From: Sebaldella termitidis ATCC 33386
Lineage (GTDB): Bacteria; Fusobacteriota; Fusobacteriia; Fusobacteriales; Leptotrichiaceae
Direction: 5' to 3'
Length of the DNA stretch: 64,000 nt
Assembly (NCBI RefSeq): GCF_000024405.1
Contig: NC_013517.1
Location: 930,001 to 994,000 of the forward strand
Below are positions 26,032-34,837 of the stretch, piece by piece. The position numbers and the translations under genes were made by a program. Position 1 is the stretch's first letter. The number at the start of each line of letters is the position of its first letter. The notes beneath the pieces were generated by a model. It was not told where the DNA came from. It worked only from the letters and a program-made list of their open reading frames with translations, and ran no database searches.

Positions 26032-26160
26032 TTAAAAGGGAGTAATTCTAAGCACATATATCAACATGCTGATATTATAAATATCTGGTAATGTGGCCAT
26101 TTCATATGGTAATGAGACTTTTAGTTTGAATAATTCAAGCTGGGAGTCTTTTTATTTTTA
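26032..26160 (+). promoter_or_regulatory. Candidate yybP-ykoY manganese riboswitch with terminator
   Basis: The leader opens with AAAAGGGAGTA (26034-26044), the first conserved block of the yybP-ykoY motif, continues with TCAACATGCTGATA, and has TGGTAATGAGAC (26107-26118), the second conserved block. The GAGAC arm is the start of an intrinsic terminator: AGACT (26115-26119) pairs with AGTCT (26145-26149) around an inner AGTTTGAA/TTCAAGCT stem, with a TTTTTATTTTT tail. Known yybP-ykoY RNAs bind Mn2+ and switch on exporters (MntP in E. coli, the P-type ATPase YoaB in Lactococcus). Mn2+ binding here would prevent termination. Assigned by eye, without a covariance model. Confidence 0.75.
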
Positions 26161-26184
26161 TAAATTAATTTGGGAGAGAAAGAT

Positions 26185-28881
26185 ATGGAGTTTTATAGTG
26201 GAAACAGAGAAAATGTATTAAAAAAACTGGGAAGCAGTCAGAAAAGCGGGTTAACTAATGAAGAGGCGGAAGAAAATAAACTGAAATACGGTGTAAATCA
26301 GTTTAGCCAGGGGAAAAAAGAAAGTCTTATAGTGCAGATAATGGCTGCACTGAAGGAACCTATGATTTTTATTCTTATATTTGCTTCATTTATTACATTA
26401 TTTGTAAATCTTTATATAATGTATAAAGGAGGGAAACCAGATTTTATTGAGTATGCAGGAATTCTGGCAGCAATAGTGCTTTCCGTTGCTATTACACTGG
26501 TAATGGAGGGACGCTCGCAGAAGGCATTCGAGACATTAAACAAGCTTAAAGAAAATATAGCCGTAAAAGTAAGAAGAAATAATGAGGTTATGCTTATACC
26601 GCAGCAGAAAATAGCCGCAGGAGATATTATTTTACTTGAAACAGGGGATAAGGTCCCTGCTGACTGCCGTCTGCTTGATTCTGTCAGTCTTGCAGCGGAT
26701 GAGTCTTCACTTACAGGGGAAAGCAAACCTGTAAAAAAGGATGCGGCAGTAATATTTGATAAAGAAGATATACCTCTTGCCGAGCGATATAATATGTTAT
26801 ACTGCGGATGTTATATAACCGAGGGTTCATGCGCTGCTGTGGTTACAGCCGTGGGAGATAGTACAGAGCTGGGAAAAATTGCATTTGAGCTTAGGGAAAA
26901 GAAGCATACCAAAACTCCGCTTGAAGAAAAGCTGGACAGACTGGGGAAAATTGTTACAATTTTTGGAGTTTTGGCAGCTCTTGTGATTTTTTCAATACAA
27001 ATAATACAGTATTATGCATTTGGAAATACAGTGCACAGTTCTGTATCGGAAATATTTATTAACAGTATAGTACTTATTGTTGCTGCAGTTCCGGAAGGAC
27101 TTCCTACAATAGTAGCAGTATCACTTGCAGTAAATGTGATAAAGATGGCAAAGGAAAATGCCCTTGTGAAAAAAATAGTAGCCTGTGAAACTATAGGCTC
27201 TGTAAATGTAATATGCTCGGATAAAACAGGGACTCTCACTGAAAACCGTATGACTGTAACCGGTTTTTATGACGGTGAATGGCATGATGATCCGAGAGAG
27301 CTCGATTCGGGATATATGATTCATAATATCTGCCTGAATACCAATTCAAATTTATATATGGAGAACGGGAATTATAAATTTGTGGGGAATCCCACAGAAG
27401 GATCTATTTTAGCAGCTTATGAAAATTCAAATCTGCGTGAAAGTTCGGGAAAGTCATATACAGATGAACGGAGCGATCATGAAATCATACATGTTTTTCC
27501 GTTTTCTTCAGAGCTTAAACATATGACTACTGTTTCTAATGTTGATTCAAAGATAGTATCTTATGTAAAAGGAAGTCCGGAATTAATTTTGAAAATGTGT
27601 GATATATCTGATGAAAAGCTGGAAGAAATCAACAGACTTATATATGATGCTCAGGATCAGGCAATGCGGGTAATAGCCTTTGCACATAAAATTCTTGAAG
27701 AAAAGATAGACTACGGTGCAGAAGAGGAGCATGACAAGCTCGAAGAACATATGAATTTTGACGGCTTTGTTACTATAACAGATCCTATACGTTCTGAGGT
27801 TTTTAAGGCTGTAGAAACATGCAGGGAAGCAGGGATATCATTAAAAATATTAACGGGAGATCATCTGGTAACTGCAAGGGCTATAGCAAAACAGCTGAAT
27901 ATAATAAATGAGAATTCTTTTGTAGTATCAGCACATGAAATAGAAAAAATGCCAGATTCCGAGTTAAATGAAATGCTAGATAAAATATCTGTTATTGCAC
28001 GGAGTACTCCAGCATTAAAACTGCGTATAGTAAAACTGTTAAAAGCCAGAGGCAGTGTAGTGGCAGTTACCGGAGACGGAGTTAATGACGCTCCGGCAAT
28101 AAAATATGCTGATGTGGGAATTGCCATGGGAATATCAGGAACAGAGGTATCCAAGGAAGCTTCGGACATAGTGCTGCTAAATGATTCCTTTGCGGTTATT
28201 ACGAAAGCAATTCAATGGGGAAGAGGAATATATCAAAATTTTCAGCGTTTTATGATCTTTCAGCTTACAGTGAATCTTTCAGCAGTTTTAACTGTGATAC
28301 TTTCCATTTTGTCCGGACTGCCGTCACCTTTTGAGGCCCTTCAGCTTTTGTGGATAAATATTATTATGGACGGTCCTCCTGCGTTGACACTGGGGCTTGA
28401 ACCGCTGAGAGAGGATCTTATGAAAGAAAAGCCTGTGGAAAGAGATGCACAGATAATAACCAAGAGAATGTGGATAAAAATAATTTACGGCGGAATTACA
28501 ATTACTGTTTTATTTATGCTGCAAAATTTATTTAATGTACTTGGAGTATATCCCGAGGAGCAAAGAAGTACTTTATTTACTATGTTTGTGCTGTTTCAGC
28601 TTTTGAACGCTTTTAACTGCAGAGAACTGGGATATGAAAGTATCACGAAAAATTTTAAACAAAATAAAATAATGTTAGGTGTTTTCACACTGACATTTAT
28701 ATTACAGATACTGATAACACAGTATGGAGGAAAAGTATTCGAGACTCACCCGCTGCGGCTTATAATATGGATAAAAATATTTTTATACTGTTTTATTTTG
28801 ATTCTGCTTTCTGAAATTATAAAGGCAGCAGTAAGGGGAAAGGGACATAAGCTGGAAAAAGCAGCAGCTCAAATAAATTAA
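26185..28881 (+). CDS. P2-type cation-transporting ATPase, likely Mn2+/Ca2+ exporter
   Basis: 898 residues. I choose ATG 26185, because the GGGAGAG site precedes it; the upstream TTG 26170 overlaps that site. Family motifs: TGES near residue 178, PEGLP in the fourth membrane helix near 302, the phosphorylated aspartate in SDKTGTLTENRMT near 345, TGDHLVTA, and GDGVNDAPAI near 630. Ten membrane helices are expected. Helix 6 has NIIMDGPPALTLG, close to SERCA/PMCA-type bacterial Ca2+ ATPases. The riboswitch in its leader argues for Mn2+ as physiological substrate. It should move the ion out of the cytosol using ATP. Confidence 0.92.
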   Translation: MEFYSGNRENVLKKLGSSQKSGLTNEEAEENKLKYGVNQFSQGKKESLIVQIMAALKEPMIFILIFASFITLFVNLYIMYKGGKPDFIEYAGILAAIVLSVAITLVMEGRSQKAFETLNKLKENIAVKVRRNNEVMLIPQQKIAAGDIILLETGDKVPADCRLLDSVSLAADESSLTGESKPVKKDAAVIFDKEDIPLAERYNMLYCGCYITEGSCAAVVTAVGDSTELGKIAFELREKKHTKTPLEEKLDRLGKIVTIFGVLAALVIFSIQIIQYYAFGNTVHSSVSEIFINSIVLIVAAVPEGLPTIVAVSLAVNVIKMAKENALVKKIVACETIGSVNVICSDKTGTLTENRMTVTGFYDGEWHDDPRELDSGYMIHNICLNTNSNLYMENGNYKFVGNPTEGSILAAYENSNLRESSGKSYTDERSDHEIIHVFPFSSELKHMTTVSNVDSKIVSYVKGSPELILKMCDISDEKLEEINRLIYDAQDQAMRVIAFAHKILEEKIDYGAEEEHDKLEEHMNFDGFVTITDPIRSEVFKAVETCREAGISLKILTGDHLVTARAIAKQLNIINENSFVVSAHEIEKMPDSELNEMLDKISVIARSTPALKLRIVKLLKARGSVVAVTGDGVNDAPAIKYADVGIAMGISGTEVSKEASDIVLLNDSFAVITKAIQWGRGIYQNFQRFMIFQLTVNLSAVLTVILSILSGLPSPFEALQLLWINIIMDGPPALTLGLEPLREDLMKEKPVERDAQIITKRMWIKIIYGGITITVLFMLQNLFNVLGVYPEEQRSTLFTMFVLFQLLNAFNCRELGYESITKNFKQNKIMLGVFTLTFILQILITQYGGKVFETHPLRLIIWIKIFLYCFILILLSEIIKAAVRGKGHKLEKAAAQIN

Positions 28882-28887
28882 TGAATC

Positions 28888-28927
28888 AGTGCATTTAGGT
28901 TTTTATTACCCTAAGTGCACTTTTTTA
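28888..28927 (+). terminator. Terminator of the ATPase gene
   Basis: AGTGCATTTAGG (28888-28899) pairs with CCTAAGTGCACT (28910-28921, one wobble), followed by T. Confidence 0.9.
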
Positions 28928-29257
28928 TGAATATTAAAATTAATTTTCTGCTGATATTTGCAAAGACGGGAAAAATATAAAGAGAAGAGCCGTAGACTTT
29001 CACTGTACCAAAACAGACACATTTTTTAAATAACATATCATGGTTTCTCTAGAGCAGTAATCTGAATATAAAATATAAATAATAAAATACATAATAAAAA
29101 GAAAAATCTTGTAATGTAGTTCCTAATATATTATAATAACAGGGAGAACCAGGTTTTAAATATGGAGTAGTTTTTAATATTTTTACAATTCTAAGTACAA
29201 TCGTAATCTAAAATATAATTATTATCATAAGACAGAAAATAAAGTATCAAAAAAATA

Positions 29258-29282
29258 TAGATTAAAGTAATCTATTTTTTTT
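29258..29282 (+). terminator. Orphan intrinsic terminator
   Basis: TAGATTA (29258-29264) pairs with TAATCTA (29268-29274), followed by seven T. No gene ends here, so it may close a small RNA or a vanished gene. Confidence 0.6.
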
Positions 29283-29390
29283 GGCAATAGACTGAATGGC
29301 AAGTCAACTTTTGTGAAGCAATACCGGAATTTAATTTTTCCAAAAGCTGACTGTTGGAATATTTCAAAAAGTTATTTTATAGATTAAAGA
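29283..29390 (+). pseudogene. Remnant of a zeta-toxin-like P-loop kinase
   Basis: The frame reads LNGKSTFVKQYRNLIFPKAD, then CWNISKSYFID and a stop. This fits the N-terminus of the zeta-toxin/AAA kinase family, where a NGxGKSTF Walker A loop is followed by a helix and then FPxAxxxNxD. One residue of the loop is missing (NGKST) and the rest of the gene is gone. About 35 residues are recognisable, so the call is tentative. Confidence 0.35.
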
Positions 29391-29550
29391 TTTTCAAAGA
29401 AAAACTGCCTGATAAAACACTATGAATCTGTAGATTTTCATTTCAATAAATGCGGCTGTAATATGTACAAAATCAATTGATTTCAGTCTTATATGGATAT
29501 TACAGAATTATCCAAGGTCTCAAACTTAGAAGAAAATCGAGGTGATAAAG

Positions 29551-31074
29551 TTGAACCAGAAACTCAAGGAAAAGATTCAAGAAGCGTTTGCATCAGTATT
29601 GCCGATTACTGCAATTGTACTGATTCTGAGTACGCTGATGGTGCCGATATCCATAGGTACCATTGTTATGTTTATAGCAGGAGCTTCCCTGCTTATCATC
29701 GGTATGGGATTTTTCTCATTGGGAGCCGATATGGCTATGATTCCTATAGGTGAAGCAACAGGAATCCAGCTTACTAAAACAAAAAAATTATTGTTATCTG
29801 TGATACTCTGTTTTACAATGGGGTTCATTATCACTATTGCCGAGCCGGATTTACAGGTACTGGCAAGACAGGTACCGGCTATTCCGAATAATGTATTAAT
29901 TCTTACAATAGCAGCAGGTGTAGGGGTATTTCTTGTTATTGCCCTTCTTCGTGTATTATTCAGGGTGAATTTGTCTTTGCTGCTGATAATTTTTTATCTG
30001 ATAATGTTTGTATTATCAATATTTGTTCCTAATAATTTTATAGCAGTGGCATTCGATTCGGGCGGAGTAACGACAGGCCCTATAACTGTTCCTTTTATTC
30101 TTGCTATGGGAACCGGTCTTGCATCGATTCGTAGTGATAAGGACTCGCAGGATGACAGTTTCGGTTTTGTGGCATTATGTAGTATAGGGCCTATTCTCGC
30201 AGTTATGCTGCTGGGAATAAGCTATAATCCAAGTGATGCCGAATACGGGCAGGTAGTGATACCTGCAGTAGAAACAATGCAGGATGTAGTAAAGCAGTTT
30301 ACGGTAGAATTACCGGTATATACAAAAGAAGTATCACTGGCAATGCTTCCTATATGTGCTTTTTTTGCAATATTTCAGCTTGTGTCAAGAAAATTCAATA
30401 AACATCAGCTTGGAAGAATTGGAATAGGTGTTGTTTATACACTTATTGGTCTTGTGTTATTTCTTACCGGCGTAAATGTAGGGTTTATTCCTGTGGGAAG
30501 TCTGCTCGGAGGACAGCTTGCCGATTCAGCCTTTAAATGGTTCTTGATTCCGATAGGAATGCTTATAGGATATTTTATAGTTGCTGCCGAGCCGGCTATT
30601 CACGTACTTAATAAACAGGTAGAGGAAGTTTCCGGCGGTGCTATCCCGTCAAAGGCAATGAATCTCTGTCTTTCATTGGGAGTGGCAACATCAGTGGGAA
30701 TAGCTATGATAAGAGTATTAACAAGCATATCGATTTACTGGTTTCTTATACCGGGCTATGTAATAGCCATAGCACTGACATTTTATGTTCCCAAAATTTT
30801 TACAGGAATAGCATTTGACAGTGGAGGCGTAGCAAGCGGACCTATGACAACAACATTTCTGCTTCCATTTGCAATGGGTGCCTGTGAAACACTGAATGGA
30901 AATGTACTTACAGATGCGTTCGGAATTGTAGCCATGGTTGCTATGACTCCGCTTATAGCCATTCAGGTAATGGGACTTATTTATAAAAAGAAAATGGCTG
31001 AAATGGCAACAGAAAGTTCATCTGATGATAATTTTACGGAATTTATTAATTATGACGGGGAGGAGGATCAGTAA
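29551..31074 (+). CDS. DUF1538 integral membrane transporter-like protein
   Basis: I choose TTG 29551, because GAGGTG sits six bases upstream; GTG 29542 is part of that site. About 507 residues with 12 or more membrane helices. It is an internal duplication: AFDSGGVTTGPITVPF near residue 170 returns as AFDSGGVASGPMTTTF near 425, and EPDLQVLARQVP returns as EPAIHVLNKQVE. This is the tandem DUF1538 family, with the pseudo-symmetry of secondary transporters. The stop overlaps the ATG of the PII-like gene, so the regulator and the membrane protein are made together. Substrate unknown. Confidence 0.85.
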   Translation: MNQKLKEKIQEAFASVLPITAIVLILSTLMVPISIGTIVMFIAGASLLIIGMGFFSLGADMAMIPIGEATGIQLTKTKKLLLSVILCFTMGFIITIAEPDLQVLARQVPAIPNNVLILTIAAGVGVFLVIALLRVLFRVNLSLLLIIFYLIMFVLSIFVPNNFIAVAFDSGGVTTGPITVPFILAMGTGLASIRSDKDSQDDSFGFVALCSIGPILAVMLLGISYNPSDAEYGQVVIPAVETMQDVVKQFTVELPVYTKEVSLAMLPICAFFAIFQLVSRKFNKHQLGRIGIGVVYTLIGLVLFLTGVNVGFIPVGSLLGGQLADSAFKWFLIPIGMLIGYFIVAAEPAIHVLNKQVEEVSGGAIPSKAMNLCLSLGVATSVGIAMIRVLTSISIYWFLIPGYVIAIALTFYVPKIFTGIAFDSGGVASGPMTTTFLLPFAMGACETLNGNVLTDAFGIVAMVAMTPLIAIQVMGLIYKKKMAEMATESSSDDNFTEFINYDGEEDQ

Positions 31075-31796
31075 TGGACAAATTTGATGAAAAGAAAAAA
31101 ATGATTCTCGAGAAAATAGGAAAGTTTAAGCTTTATTTATTAGTAACTATAGTAGACAGAGACAGGGCAAAAAAAGTAAACGAGGTGCTTGCGGAGAAAA
31201 GTATAAAATCACAGTTTCTCTGGTTTGCGGAGGGAACAGCAAAGTCGGAAATATTGGATCTATTGGGTCTTGGATCAGTAGATAAAGCAGTAATGCTGAA
31301 TATTTTACCGGACAATATGGTAGGTGAACTGGCATCTTCATTAAGCGATAAGCTGAAGCTGGAAAAGCCGGGAAAAGGAATAGTATTTGCCATTCCGCTG
31401 TCAGGTGCAGGAGCTCCTGAGCTGCAGAAAATAAATGAGGGTAAATGGAAAAAATGGCAGAATGAGATGGAAAAAGAGGTGGAGCAGATGAATATAAATA
31501 TAAGTCATGATTTGATAGTGGCAGTTATAAATCAGGGAGACAGTGAGAAATTAATGACAGCTGCAAGGACAGCAGGTGCAAGAGGAGGGACTATGTTTCA
31601 TGCCTTAAAAATGGGTGTGGGTGAAGCTGAAAAGTTCTTTGGTATTTCAGTCCAGCAAAAAAAGGATATTGTTGCTATAATTACAAAGCGTGAAAATAAA
31701 GAAAGTATAATGAAAGCTATAAACCAGTTTTGTGACGGGGAAAATAAGGCAGTTGTTTTTTCGCTTCCTGTAGATAATGTATTTGGGATAGCTTAG
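31074..31796 (+). CDS. Tandem PII-like regulator coupled to the DUF1538 protein
   Basis: 240 residues, overlapping the upstream stop (TAATG). Two ferredoxin-like halves are visible. Residues 15-110 start with FKLYLLVTIVDRDRAKKVNE. Residues 140-240 start with HDLIVAVINQGDSEKLMTAA and contain the AARTAGARGGTMFHAL stretch, which resembles the PII C-terminal signature (A-x-x-x-G-A-x-G-G-T). Classic PII proteins are about 112 residues and trimeric; here two domains are fused. By analogy with GlnK-AmtB and SbtB-SbtA, it probably senses a nucleotide or metabolite and gates the DUF1538 protein. Confidence 0.8.
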   Translation: MDKFDEKKKMILEKIGKFKLYLLVTIVDRDRAKKVNEVLAEKSIKSQFLWFAEGTAKSEILDLLGLGSVDKAVMLNILPDNMVGELASSLSDKLKLEKPGKGIVFAIPLSGAGAPELQKINEGKWKKWQNEMEKEVEQMNINISHDLIVAVINQGDSEKLMTAARTAGARGGTMFHALKMGVGEAEKFFGISVQQKKDIVAIITKRENKESIMKAINQFCDGENKAVVFSLPVDNVFGIA

Positions 31797-31829
31797 GATA
31801 AATTAATAAAGTACATCAGGAGAAATTTT

Positions 31830-32507
31830 ATGAGATCAATATTGCTTAGTCAGTTTAATTTTGATGAAGAGTGGATATATGACAGTGTAAAGCAGTATAT
31901 TACCGGCAATGAGAAAGTGGCAGTCTGTCCGCTGGCTTTCTCTCCGGCAATTATAAAAAACAGCGGAGACTGGACAGAGTTTTACAGTCACGGCTGCTGG
32001 TATTATGAAGAAATAACAGCACCGCTCAGAAAATTCGGATATATAGGCGATAAGGAATTTTCTGTTATATGGCTGAATTATTTTTCTGACAGCGGAGAGA
32101 CTTTCAGAAGGAAGATAGCAGAAGCAGATATTCTTATACTTCCCGGAGGACTGCCGGATTTTCAGATGGAAAGAATGAAGGAACTGGATATTATTAAGAC
32201 TATACAGGAATATAAAGGGCTTGTTATAGGAAAAAGTTCCGGTGCTCTCACGCAGACGCCTTATTTTTATCTTTCCCCTGATTCGGATTATCCTGAATTG
32301 AAATTCGGGGAAGGAATCGGACGTATTGATGCCGGATGCTATTTTGAAGTGCATTTTGATCCTAAAAATGAAGTACAGATGAAGGCACTAAAAAAAGCAT
32401 TGAAAGAAAAATATAAAAAGGTCATTGCTATGGGAGATAAAGGCGGTCTTATTATTGAAGACAGTAATATAAGGGAATTTGGAGATGTATATACTTACAG
32501 CAAATGA
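31830..32507 (+). CDS. Peptidase S51 / class I glutamine amidotransferase-like protein
   Basis: 225 residues, ATG behind AGGAG. ILILPGGLPDF and GLVIGKSSGALTQTP match the S51 fold, with the serine nucleophile in the strand-turn GKSSGA, as in dipeptidase E and cyanophycinase. No signal peptide, so cytosolic. S51 enzymes cut dipeptides with N-terminal Asp or related substrates; specificity is not readable. It lies 33 bases after the PII-like gene and may belong to the same transcript. Confidence 0.75.
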   Translation: MRSILLSQFNFDEEWIYDSVKQYITGNEKVAVCPLAFSPAIIKNSGDWTEFYSHGCWYYEEITAPLRKFGYIGDKEFSVIWLNYFSDSGETFRRKIAEADILILPGGLPDFQMERMKELDIIKTIQEYKGLVIGKSSGALTQTPYFYLSPDSDYPELKFGEGIGRIDAGCYFEVHFDPKNEVQMKALKKALKEKYKKVIAMGDKGGLIIEDSNIREFGDVYTYSK

Positions 32508-32516
32508 ATATCCAAT

Positions 32517-32546
32517 TTGACAAATTATATATTCTTATGGTATACT
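32517..32546 (+). promoter_or_regulatory. Near-consensus promoter of a non-coding transcript
   Basis: TTGACA (32517-32522), 18 bases, TATACT (32541-32546). No gene starts behind it before the terminator at 32765. Confidence 0.75.
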
Positions 32547-32552
32547 GGCTAA

Positions 32553-32797
32553 AATTATTAAAGAAGGGAATGTTTGGATGTCGGATATTGTGACGGAAAC
32601 TATAAACTGAATATAGTTTGAAGGCATAAAAAAGAAAAGAAGCTGTTTTGTAAAACGGTAATTTTGATTTGCAGTTTTTGATATTTTTTGTCTTCGGCCC
32701 GAGCAGAACAGCCGATATATGACATTTATAATAAATTATAAGTTTATATTTATGATATAGTATAAAGTGTAGCGGATTTTCTACTACACTTTTTTTG
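32553..32797 (+). ncRNA. Candidate small RNA or leader, about 240 nt
   Basis: Bounded by the promoter at 32517 and an intrinsic terminator (AAGTGTAG 32765-32772 with CTACACTT 32784-32791, then T). Inside are a hairpin AAACTATA (32597-32604) with TATAGTTT (32612-32619) and a possible long pairing of GCTGTT near 32641 with AACAGC near 32709. Near the 5' end there is a 10-codon frame (ATG 32578, MSDIVTETIN). Size and isolation fit a 6S-like or regulatory RNA, but I cannot name the family. Confidence 0.5.
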
Positions 32798-32860
32798 TGC
32801 GAAATTATTTTTATAACTATTATAAATACAGTCTTTCTTAGGACATTATTTTTTGGTGTG

Positions 32861-32938
32861 AATATCCACAGGGTTTTTCTGCTTCTGTAAGATAGCTTTT
32901 TTATCTTTGGAAACGGGCGGGAATTTTCTGTGGATATT
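32861..32938 (+). promoter_or_regulatory. Structured leader of the ABC exporter operon
   Basis: AATATCCACAG (32861-32871) pairs exactly with CTGTGGATATT (32928-32938), closing a 56-base internal region that holds another small hairpin (AAGATA with TATCTT). It lies 57 bases before the ATPase gene of the exporter and could be a cis-regulatory RNA. The arms also resemble DnaA boxes in eight of nine positions, probably by chance. Confidence 0.45.
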
Positions 32939-32994
32939 TTGATATACGGCTGTTAGTCGGTATAAAAAAAATGAAGTTTTGAGAGGAGAAACAA

Positions 32995-33984
32995 ATGAAT
33001 ATTATAGAAATAAAACAATTAACAAAAATATATAAGCTTTTTGAAAAAGAAGCAGGTTTCAGAGGCAGCTTGAAATCACTCTTTAATAGAAAATATACAG
33101 AGAAAAAAGCAGTGTCAGAGTTTGATCTGACTGTGGAAAAAGGAGAATTTATAGGGCTGATCGGCCGGAACGGTGCAGGAAAAACTACACTAATAAAAAT
33201 GCTTACAGGGATTATAGCGCCAAGCTCGGGGAATCTTTCAGTATTGGGATATTCGCCTAATAAGCTTGAAAATGAATTTAAGAAAAGATATGCTGTGGTT
33301 ATGGGGCAGAAAAGCCAGCTGTTTTTTGAGCTTACTCCTGCCGATACATTTATTTTATTTAAGGAATTATATGATATTCCTGATGAAGAGTACAGAAAGA
33401 ACATAGAATATTTTACGGAATTATTTGATGCAGCAAAATATATGAATGTTCAGGTAAGGACTCTTTCGCTGGGAGAAAGAATGAAAATGGAGTTAATAAC
33501 TGCTCTTTTGCATAATCCCGAAATTCTGTTTCTTGATGAGCCTACAATAGGGCTTGATGCTGTGGCACAAAAGCAGATACGTTATTTTCTGAAAGAGATA
33601 AACAGAACAAAAGGAACCACAATTATTCTGACATCACATTATATGGAGGATATAAAAAGTCTTTGTAAAAGATGTGTTGTAATAGAAAACAGCAGAAAAA
33701 TTTATGACGGAAAAACAGATATTTTATTTGAAAAATTTCAGCTGTATAAGAAGATAACGGTTTCTTTTGAAGAGGAAACTGATGTAAAGCTGCCGGAAGA
33801 TTTTGAAATTTTGGAAAAAACACCTTATAAAATGTCATTTATAATGCCAAAAGAAAAAGCCCGGGGAATTATAAAAGAATTTTTTGAAAATTATAAGGTA
33901 AAAGATATAGCAATAGAAGAAGAAGACATAGGAAACGTTGTAGAGCGTATTTATAAGGAAGGAAGCGGGAGCTATTATGAATAA
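32995..33984 (+). CDS. ABC-2 type exporter, ATP-binding protein
   Basis: 329 residues, ATG behind GAGGAG. Walker A is GRNGAGKTT near residue 60, the signature is LSLGERMKM near 160, Walker B is ILFLDEP near 180, and the switch His is in LTSHYMED. A C-terminal extension of about 100 residues follows, as in the DrrA/CcmA-like subfamily. The stop overlaps the first permease gene by eight bases. With two different permeases it should form a drug or polymer exporter of the type annotated with DUF990-like membrane proteins. Confidence 0.92.
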   Translation: MNIIEIKQLTKIYKLFEKEAGFRGSLKSLFNRKYTEKKAVSEFDLTVEKGEFIGLIGRNGAGKTTLIKMLTGIIAPSSGNLSVLGYSPNKLENEFKKRYAVVMGQKSQLFFELTPADTFILFKELYDIPDEEYRKNIEYFTELFDAAKYMNVQVRTLSLGERMKMELITALLHNPEILFLDEPTIGLDAVAQKQIRYFLKEINRTKGTTIILTSHYMEDIKSLCKRCVVIENSRKIYDGKTDILFEKFQLYKKITVSFEEETDVKLPEDFEILEKTPYKMSFIMPKEKARGIIKEFFENYKVKDIAIEEEDIGNVVERIYKEGSGSYYE

Positions 33985-34837
33985 TAAAATTACTGAAAAA
34001 AATGAAAATGGATTTTTACTAATTAATAAATTTATATATGAAATAAAAAAATACTGTGAAGTAGCAAAAATTAATTTTAAGGGCTGTATAATATGGAGAT
34101 TTGATATTTTGGCAAATCTTTTACTGACTGTTACAAAGATTACATTTGCATATATTTTATGGAAAGCAGTTTTTGGCGAAAATGATGTGATAGGCGGGTT
34201 TACTTTTTATTCTATGCTTACATATTATGTAACAGGAGCATTTTTATCCGGAGCTGATATGTCAAAGAAAATAAGCACTGAGATATGTACAAGGGTTATA
34301 AGCGGAACTTTTTCAAAATATATTATAATTCCTGTTAATATTCAGATATATTTTATGGCACAGAATTTCGGAAGACTGATTTTTTATCTGCTGCTAAACA
34401 TGATTTCATTATTTACATGGATTTTTATTTTGCAGATAAGCTTTTCTTTTACAAATAATATGTATTATCTTGGGACAGCAGCAGTAATGGCACTGCTGGG
34501 TCTTATATTTATGACGGAGTTTCAGTTTTTTATAGGAATTTTATCATTTAAATTTCTGGAAATATCGATGTTTAGAATAATAGTAGATAATATAATGGTT
34601 TTTATAACTGGTGCGGCAATTCCACTTTCACTGCTGCCGGAAGCAGTAACGGCAGTTATGCGGATCTTTCCGTTTTATTATATTATTTATCTTCCTTCCA
34701 TGCTTGCTATAGGAAGAAACGGTAATGAGGCATTATCAGGGCTTATTATAATTTTTGCATGGGTATTGGTATTTTTTATTATAAATAATCTTTTGTATAA
34801 AAGATTAAGAGTATTATTTGAAGGAGTAGGGATATGA
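33977..34837 (+). CDS. ABC-2 type exporter permease 1
   Basis: 286 residues with six predicted membrane helices. The soluble start ending in KINFKGCIIWRFDILANLLL and the AGASM-like GAFLSGADMSKKISTEICTR loop fit the ABC2_membrane_6 (DUF990) family. It overlaps both neighbours (eight bases upstream, ATGA downstream), so all three subunits are made in fixed order. Substrate unknown. Confidence 0.85.
   Translation: MNNKITEKNENGFLLINKFIYEIKKYCEVAKINFKGCIIWRFDILANLLLTVTKITFAYILWKAVFGENDVIGGFTFYSMLTYYVTGAFLSGADMSKKISTEICTRVISGTFSKYIIIPVNIQIYFMAQNFGRLIFYLLLNMISLFTWIFILQISFSFTNNMYYLGTAAVMALLGLIFMTEFQFFIGILSFKFLEISMFRIIVDNIMVFITGAAIPLSLLPEAVTAVMRIFPFYYIIYLPSMLAIGRNGNEALSGLIIIFAWVLVFFIINNLLYKRLRVLFEGVGI

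Larger units (their letters stand above)
28928..29538. other. Long intergenic region with a lone terminator and gene debris
   Basis: More than 600 bases without an intact gene. It has a terminator hairpin at 29258-29282 with no gene before it and a P-loop gene remnant at 29283-29390. The rest is AT-rich with no feature I can support. Confidence 0.5.

Noticed and set aside
32861-32938. Pair of DnaA boxes (replication origin)
   Set aside because: Each arm matches a DnaA box in eight of nine positions, but there are only two, no AT-rich unwinding element with repeats and no dnaA/dnaN genes nearby; an RNA stem explains both arms better.
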